Positions 8,091-10,959 of a stretch of DNA of 10,959 nucleotides are shown here, one piece after another; the first letter of the stretch is position 1; each line of letters opens with the position of its first letter. The stretch is from VGEM01 sp033764265 (GTDB lineage Bacteria; Pseudomonadota; Alphaproteobacteria; Rhodospirillales; Rhodospirillaceae). Location: assembly GCA_033764265.1 (NCBI GenBank), contig JANRJB010000008.1, forward strand, positions 1-10,959, in the 5' to 3' direction. The notes under the pieces were generated by a model. The model did no database searches and was not told the origin of the DNA. It saw nothing but the letters and a program-made list of their open reading frames with translations. Position numbers and translations under genes: made by a program.

Positions 8091-8909
8091 CTAACCGTCC
8101 AGGAACGCCGCGATTTGCGCTGCCAACCCGGCCAGCTGGTCGGGCGAAGCCTGCAGCAGGTCGCCGTCGAAACTCGGCGTCCAGGCCGCGGCGTTCGGCA
8201 CCATGGCGACGGTGTCAGGGCGCACCATGGTCGGCACTTTCAGCTGACTCAGTTTTTCGGTGATCGGGTAGTCGTAATAGGCGGTGAACGCCAAGTGCGA
8301 GGTGGCGCACATCTTGATGTGCTCCACAAACGACAGGTGCAGAATCTCGGCCGGTGGCAGGTCGGCCTTGCGCATCGCCGCGGCGGTGTACCGAAACCAC
8401 GGGAAGTAGGTGTACAGGCTGCGCATGCGGTTCCAGACGAACGTCACGTAGGTGCCGTACTGGTCGGGCTCGACCTTCGGCCCGTGATGTTTTTTCATTG
8501 CCGCCAAGTCTTCGCCCTCGATCACCCGCACGCGATTGAGCACGACGCGGCCGATACGGTCCGGCTTCTGCAGCGCCATCTCGACGCACATGCGTCCGCC
8601 GAGGGACGAACCGAACAGGTCGACCCGCGCGATGCCGAGGCCGTCCAAGTATCGGAAAAACGCGTCGGCGAAATAGGCAAGGCCGGGCTGACCCAGGGCG
8701 GCCGGCGGAGCGACCGAATCGCCCATGCCTGGGATGTCGGGGATCAGCACGCGCCGCGCGGCGGCAAGCGCGGCGCCCAGCGGCACCTGGTGGCGCGCGG
8801 TGCCGGGCCCGGGATGCAGAATGAGCAGCGGCCGGCCGCCGGGCGCGGTTTCACCACTGTGCCAGTAGTGGATCTGTCCTTCGGCGATGTCGGCGAATGC
8901 GCGTTTCAT
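8091..8909 (-). CDS. Alpha/beta-hydrolase-fold protein with apparently incomplete triad
   Basis: A 272-residue protein with the canonical start of the fold: LLILHPGPGTARHQ (28-41, oxyanion-hole region), RVLIPDIPGMGDSVAPP (53-69), the nucleophile elbow GSSLGG with Ser102 (100-105), and a cap around 140-215 rich in Tyr, Phe and Trp. Enzymes of this type hydrolyse esters, lactones or C-C bonds such as ring-cleavage products. After VPTMV (225-229) the sequence reads RPDTVAMVP, so the usual acid position (four before the Pro) is Val234; Asp232 is two residues earlier. No histidine occurs after His205, and the usual G-H motif before the last helix reads DGDLLQASP. The C-terminal helix (256-270) is intact, which argues against a frameshift. 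It may be a pseudoenzyme or use atypical residues. Start ATG at 8909 with AGGGGG at 8914-8919. The stop lies 4 bases from the convergent IclR stop. Confidence 0.9.
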   Translation of the reverse strand: MKRAFADIAEGQIHYWHSGETAPGGRPLLILHPGPGTARHQVPLGAALAAARRVLIPDIPGMGDSVAPPAALGQPGLAYFADAFFRYLDGLGIARVDLFGSSLGGRMCVEMALQKPDRIGRVVLNRVRVIEGEDLAAMKKHHGPKVEPDQYGTYVTFVWNRMRSLYTYFPWFRYTAAAMRKADLPPAEILHLSFVEHIKMCATSHLAFTAYYDYPITEKLSQLKVPTMVRPDTVAMVPNAAAWTPSFDGDLLQASPDQLAGLAAQIAAFLDG

Positions 8910-8935
8910 GCAACCCCCTGATGATGCGGCACAGC

Positions 8936-9011
8936 CTAGTGGTCCGATTCCAACATTCGCATCCCAGTTCAGAACGCAATCTTGCGAATGTTGGAATCAA
9001 AGGACCACTAG
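8936..9011. repeat. Long inverted repeat (hairpin 1)
   Basis: Left arm 8936-8961 (CTAGTGGTCC then GATTCCAACATTCGCA) pairs perfectly with right arm 8983-9011, except that the right arm has three extra bases, AAA, between the GGAATC and GGACCACTAG blocks. The 21-base loop is 8962-8982. Both outer ends are CTAG. The element begins 26 bases upstream of the hydrolase start codon, so any promoter for that gene must lie inside or beyond it. It is related to hairpin 2. It looks like a REP/BIME-type or MITE-type palindromic element; no named family is assigned. Confidence 0.92.
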
Positions 9012-9024
9012 CAAATACACGATT

Positions 9025-9103
9025 CTAGTGGAGCTTTGGATTTGACATTCGCATCTCGGTCTTGCTGCCGACAGGGTAGCGAATGTCAAATCCGCTCCAC
9101 TAG
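9025..9103. repeat. Long inverted repeat (hairpin 2), mirror partner of hairpin 1
   Basis: Left arm 9025-9052 (CTAGTGGAGC, TTT, GGATTTGACATTCGC) pairs with right arm 9079-9103, which lacks the three bases matching TTT. The 26-base loop is 9053-9078. Again both outer ends are CTAG. A 13-base A/T-rich spacer (9012-9024) separates it from hairpin 1. Shared blocks are CTAGTGG and ACATTCGC in every arm. The unpaired triplet lies in the spacer-facing arm of each hairpin, so the two copies are oriented head to head. Confidence 0.92.
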
Positions 9104-9176
9104 CGACTCGCGCGATTGCCGACGAGACGCTGCCGGCGGCAAGGTCGCGGACCGGCCACGCACGGAAGGCCCGGGA

Positions 9177-9203
9177 TTGCGCCCCCGGCGACTGTGCTAT
9201 GCT
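9177..9203 (+). promoter_or_regulatory. Candidate extended -10 promoter for the second methyltransferase
   Basis: TGCTATGCT at 9195-9203 is an extended -10 element (TG-n-TATGCT). TTGCGC at 9177-9182 could be the -35, but the spacing of 15 bases is short. Transcription would start near 9210, giving a leader of about 20 bases before GGAG (9222-9225) and the ATG at 9233. The site lies outside the hairpin pair, on its gene side. Confidence 0.5.
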
Positions 9204-9232
9204 GACGTTCGTCGTTTGCACGGAGTTCCTTG

Positions 9233-10396
9233 ATGTCCAACCGCCCGTTCCAGCACGGCATGACGCCGCATCTCAACCACGACGAGGCTGCGCGCGAACA
9301 CGCCGTGCGCGCGCTTCGCTTTCACCTGTACAGCCAGGTGTCGCAGGGCACGCGCGCCTACTTCGGCAACGTGGTGGCGCCGGAGTTCGCCAAGGCGAAC
9401 GGCCGCGCGCTGCAGGACCGCGCCGAGGTGCGACAGGTGATGGAAGACAAGACCTACGTGAAGTTCCACCTGTCGCTGCAGCGCAGCGTGCAGGAAGTGA
9501 TGTGGAACACGGTGGTGGAAAACGTCGAGCGCCAGTTGCCCGAGCTGAACGAGCGCGCCAAAACCTGCGACCGCGGCCTGGGCACGTTGACGCTGGACGC
9601 GAACCTGGAGATTCCGCGCTACGTGGCCAACGTCGATATCCATTGCATGCCGGGCGGGTATGGCTACGAGGCCGATCTGGCCGATAGCGTCGCGGCCGGC
9701 GCGATCTACGATCGCGGTATTTCGATGTACCAGCGCGACGGCGAGGGCTTCCTGGGCACCTCGGTCGCCGCCTACCTGCGCAAGAATTTCCCGACGCTGT
9801 CGCCGGCCAGGATTCTCGATATGGGTTGCACCGTGGGACTGAGCACGCTGCGCTATTGCGAAGCCTTCCCGTCAGCCGAGGTGCATGCCATCGATGTCGC
9901 CGCGCCGTGCCTGCGCTACGGCCATGCCCGGGCGGAATCCCTCGGTCAGCGCGTCCATTTCAGCCAGCGCAACGCCGAATGCACCGGCTTCGCCGACAAC
10001 AGCTTCGACCTGGTGGTGTCGACCATCCTGGCCCACGAAACGTCGACCCAGGCGTGGAAGAACATCCTGAAAGAGTGCCATCGTGTGTTGAAACCGGGCG
10101 GGGTGATGGTGCACGCCGACCTGCCGCAGTTCGCCGACATCGACGTCTACAGCCAGTTCCTGTTCGGCAACGAGACCAAGTACAACAACGAGCCGTTCTG
10201 GAGCACCTTCCGCGCCATGGACCTGAAGGCGGCCATGCGCGAAGCCGGCTTCGCCGACGACAAGTGCTTTCTGGATATCGCCGAACACGCCAGCCCCGGC
10301 GGGTTCCGCAACACCAAGGTCGTCGATAGCGCGCGCACCAAATCGGGCAAGAGCCCCACCGGATTCGGTTGGGGCGTGCAGGTCGGCATAAAGTAG
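9233..10396 (+). CDS. Class I SAM-dependent methyltransferase (UbiE-like core)
   Basis: A 387-residue cytoplasmic methyltransferase. Residues 1-190 form a lead-in with the motif-like segments IPRYVANVDIHCMPGGYGYE (127-146) and AIYDRGISMYQRDGEGFLGT (157-176). The Rossmann core follows: ARILDMGCTVGLSTL (192-206, motif I), EVHAIDVAAPCLRYG (216-230, acidic residue Asp221), QRNAECTGFADNSFDLVVSTILAHE (245-269) and CHRVLKPGGVMVHADLP (282-298). The VLKPGG block and overall order are those of ubiquinone/menaquinone-type C- or O-methyltransferases, but the long N-terminus sets it apart and the substrate is unknown. Start ATG at 9233 with GGAG seven bases upstream; a TTG one codon earlier is less likely. 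The next gene begins 10 bases after the stop, so the two are probably co-transcribed. It shares no close sequence with the 512-residue methyltransferase upstream beyond the common fold. Confidence 0.92.
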   Translation: MSNRPFQHGMTPHLNHDEAAREHAVRALRFHLYSQVSQGTRAYFGNVVAPEFAKANGRALQDRAEVRQVMEDKTYVKFHLSLQRSVQEVMWNTVVENVERQLPELNERAKTCDRGLGTLTLDANLEIPRYVANVDIHCMPGGYGYEADLADSVAAGAIYDRGISMYQRDGEGFLGTSVAAYLRKNFPTLSPARILDMGCTVGLSTLRYCEAFPSAEVHAIDVAAPCLRYGHARAESLGQRVHFSQRNAECTGFADNSFDLVVSTILAHETSTQAWKNILKECHRVLKPGGVMVHADLPQFADIDVYSQFLFGNETKYNNEPFWSTFRAMDLKAAMREAGFADDKCFLDIAEHASPGGFRNTKVVDSARTKSGKSPTGFGWGVQVGIK

Positions 10397-10406
10397 ACGC
10401 GCCGCC

Positions 10407-10742
10407 GTGACGACCGCGCCGCCGACCAAGCTGACCCGCGTCGCCAAGGGCAAGCGCCCGGTACTGTTCGACGACGGCACCGGCGACGTGTTCCTGTCGA
10501 TGATCACCGCCCTGACCGCGGAAATGATGGTGCTGCGCGACCGGCTCGATACCGTCGAGCGCATTGCCGCGGCCAAGGGCGTCATCCTGAGGGACGAAAT
10601 CGAAGGCTACGAGCCCGACGAGGCCGCCGAGGCCGAGCGCGCCGCGGCCCGCCGGGCGCTGGCCGACCGGGTATACTATTTGCTGCTGCAGCAGGCCGAG
10701 CGCCACAAGGCAGCGGGCAGCAAGGCCGCTGGAAAGACGTGA
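10407..10742 (+). CDS. Small uncharacterised protein, 111 residues
   Basis: I do not recognise this family. The product is soluble and has no signal peptide or membrane segment. Residues 1-20 are basic (KLTRVAKGKRPVL); FDDGTGDVFLSMITALTAEMMVLRDRLDTVERIAAAKG (21-58) is predicted helical and could form a short coiled coil; an acidic segment LRDEIEGYEPDEAAEAERAA (61-80) follows, then a helix ALADRVYYLLLQQAERH (84-100) and a basic Lys/Ala tail. The start is GTG at 10407, 10 bases after the methyltransferase stop, with no good ribosome binding site, which suggests reinitiation from the upstream gene. The frame bias and tight spacing support a real gene. It may be a partner or accessory subunit of that methyltransferase; this is inferred from position only. 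Confidence 0.75.
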   Translation: MTTAPPTKLTRVAKGKRPVLFDDGTGDVFLSMITALTAEMMVLRDRLDTVERIAAAKGVILRDEIEGYEPDEAAEAERAAARRALADRVYYLLLQQAERHKAAGSKAAGKT

Positions 10743-10785
10743 CCGCCCGCGCGCTGACGCGCCGGACGGGTGGGGAGGAAGCGTT

Positions 10786-10959
10786 ATGGACACATTGACG
10801 CGCCGCGATGCCATCGCCACGGCCGCCGGCTCCGCCGCCACGATCGCGGCGGCGGCGACGCCTGCCCACGCCGCGCTCAAGCCGTTGCCGCGGGCAACCG
10901 CGGCCGAAGCCGGCCTGGACGAGGCCGCGATGGCCGGCCTGTCGCGCAGCATGAAGGCG
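10786..10959 (+). CDS. Tat-exported serine hydrolase / beta-lactamase-like protein (3' end missing)
   Basis: The first 58 residues of a gene that runs off the right edge. It starts at ATG 10786 with GGGGAGGA (10772-10779) five to six bases upstream. The N-terminus is a twin-arginine signal: TRRDAIATAAG followed by an alanine-rich core and PAHAA (26-30), a likely cleavage site, so the product would be exported folded. The mature start LPRATAAEAGLDEAAMAGLSRSMKA resembles the opening of class C beta-lactamase-related serine hydrolases (EstB/penicillin-binding-like), where a 'GLD..rl..l...m' helix precedes the S-x-x-K motif. That motif would lie beyond the window, so the family call rests on a short segment. 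The 43-base gap to the previous gene shows no clear terminator and may permit co-transcription. Confidence 0.7.
   Translation, partial: MDTLTRRDAIATAAGSAATIAAAATPAHAALKPLPRATAAEAGLDEAAMAGLSRSMKA

Noticed and set aside
8115..8921. Long open plus-strand frame opposite the alpha/beta hydrolase
   Set aside because: The translation has no recognisable fold signature, while the minus strand has the oxyanion and nucleophile-elbow motifs and a good ribosome binding site.
8936..9103. CRISPR array
   Set aside because: The repeats are inverted, not direct; there are only two units with a 13-base spacer, and no cas gene is present.
8936..9103. Paired intrinsic terminators
   Set aside because: The flanking genes diverge from this region, so there is no upstream transcript to end, and neither stem is followed by a T-run.
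10746..10770. Possible terminator hairpin between the small protein and the serine hydrolase gene
   Set aside because: The best stem is five base pairs (GCGCG/CGCGC) with no following T-run.
9960..10952. Long open minus-strand frame across the second methyltransferase, small protein and serine hydrolase start
   Set aside because: It is antisense to three consecutive, well-spaced plus-strand genes, and its composition changes abruptly to Arg/Cys-rich sequence.

Overview
The window is 10,959 bases of gene-dense, high-GC DNA from a Gram-negative bacterium. A full-length TonB-dependent outer-membrane receptor with a signal peptide shows that an outer membrane is present. The mix of an old-yellow-enzyme oxidoreductase, a TonB receptor opening with an 'EEIVVTARKREESLLEIPVAITAFSA'-style plug, an IclR regulator and several hydrolases recalls catabolic regions of sphingomonads or of Steroidobacter/Nevskiales-type Gammaproteobacteria. 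That placement is inference from family resemblance; there is no rRNA or other phylogenetic marker.

Layout, left to right. (1) Bases 1-5475, plus strand: the 3' part of a 2,4-dienoyl-CoA reductase-like FMN/4Fe-4S/FAD oxidoreductase (cut by the left edge); an exported SUMF1/formylglycine-generating-enzyme-like protein 28 bases later; then, after a 173-base gap, a TonB-dependent receptor closed by a clear intrinsic terminator. (2) Bases 5534-7072, minus strand: a 512-residue SAM-dependent methyltransferase with a long N-terminal helical region. (3) Bases 7286-8086, plus strand: an IclR-family regulator, diverging from the methyltransferase across a 213-base control region. (4) Bases 8091-8909, minus strand: an alpha/beta-hydrolase-fold protein, convergent with the IclR gene and only 4 bases from it. 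(5) Bases 8910-9232: a divergent intergenic region holding two related long inverted repeats arranged head to head. (6) Bases 9233-10959, plus strand: a second, unrelated methyltransferase, a small uncharacterised protein 10 bases after it, and the start of a Tat-exported serine-hydrolase/beta-lactamase-like protein cut by the right edge.

How the genes may work together: the oxidoreductase, receptor, IclR regulator and hydrolases look like pieces of an uptake-and-catabolism region for an unidentified organic substrate. The methyltransferase-small protein pair looks like a separate transcription unit. No complete named pathway can be read from the window.

The most unusual items are the mirrored pair of covarying hairpins at 8936-9103; the alpha/beta hydrolase that keeps its nucleophile elbow but seems to have lost both the acid and the histidine of its triad; and the exported formylglycine-generating-enzyme-like protein without the catalytic cysteines. 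I did not find a CRISPR array, tRNA, rRNA, transposase or recognisable defence system.
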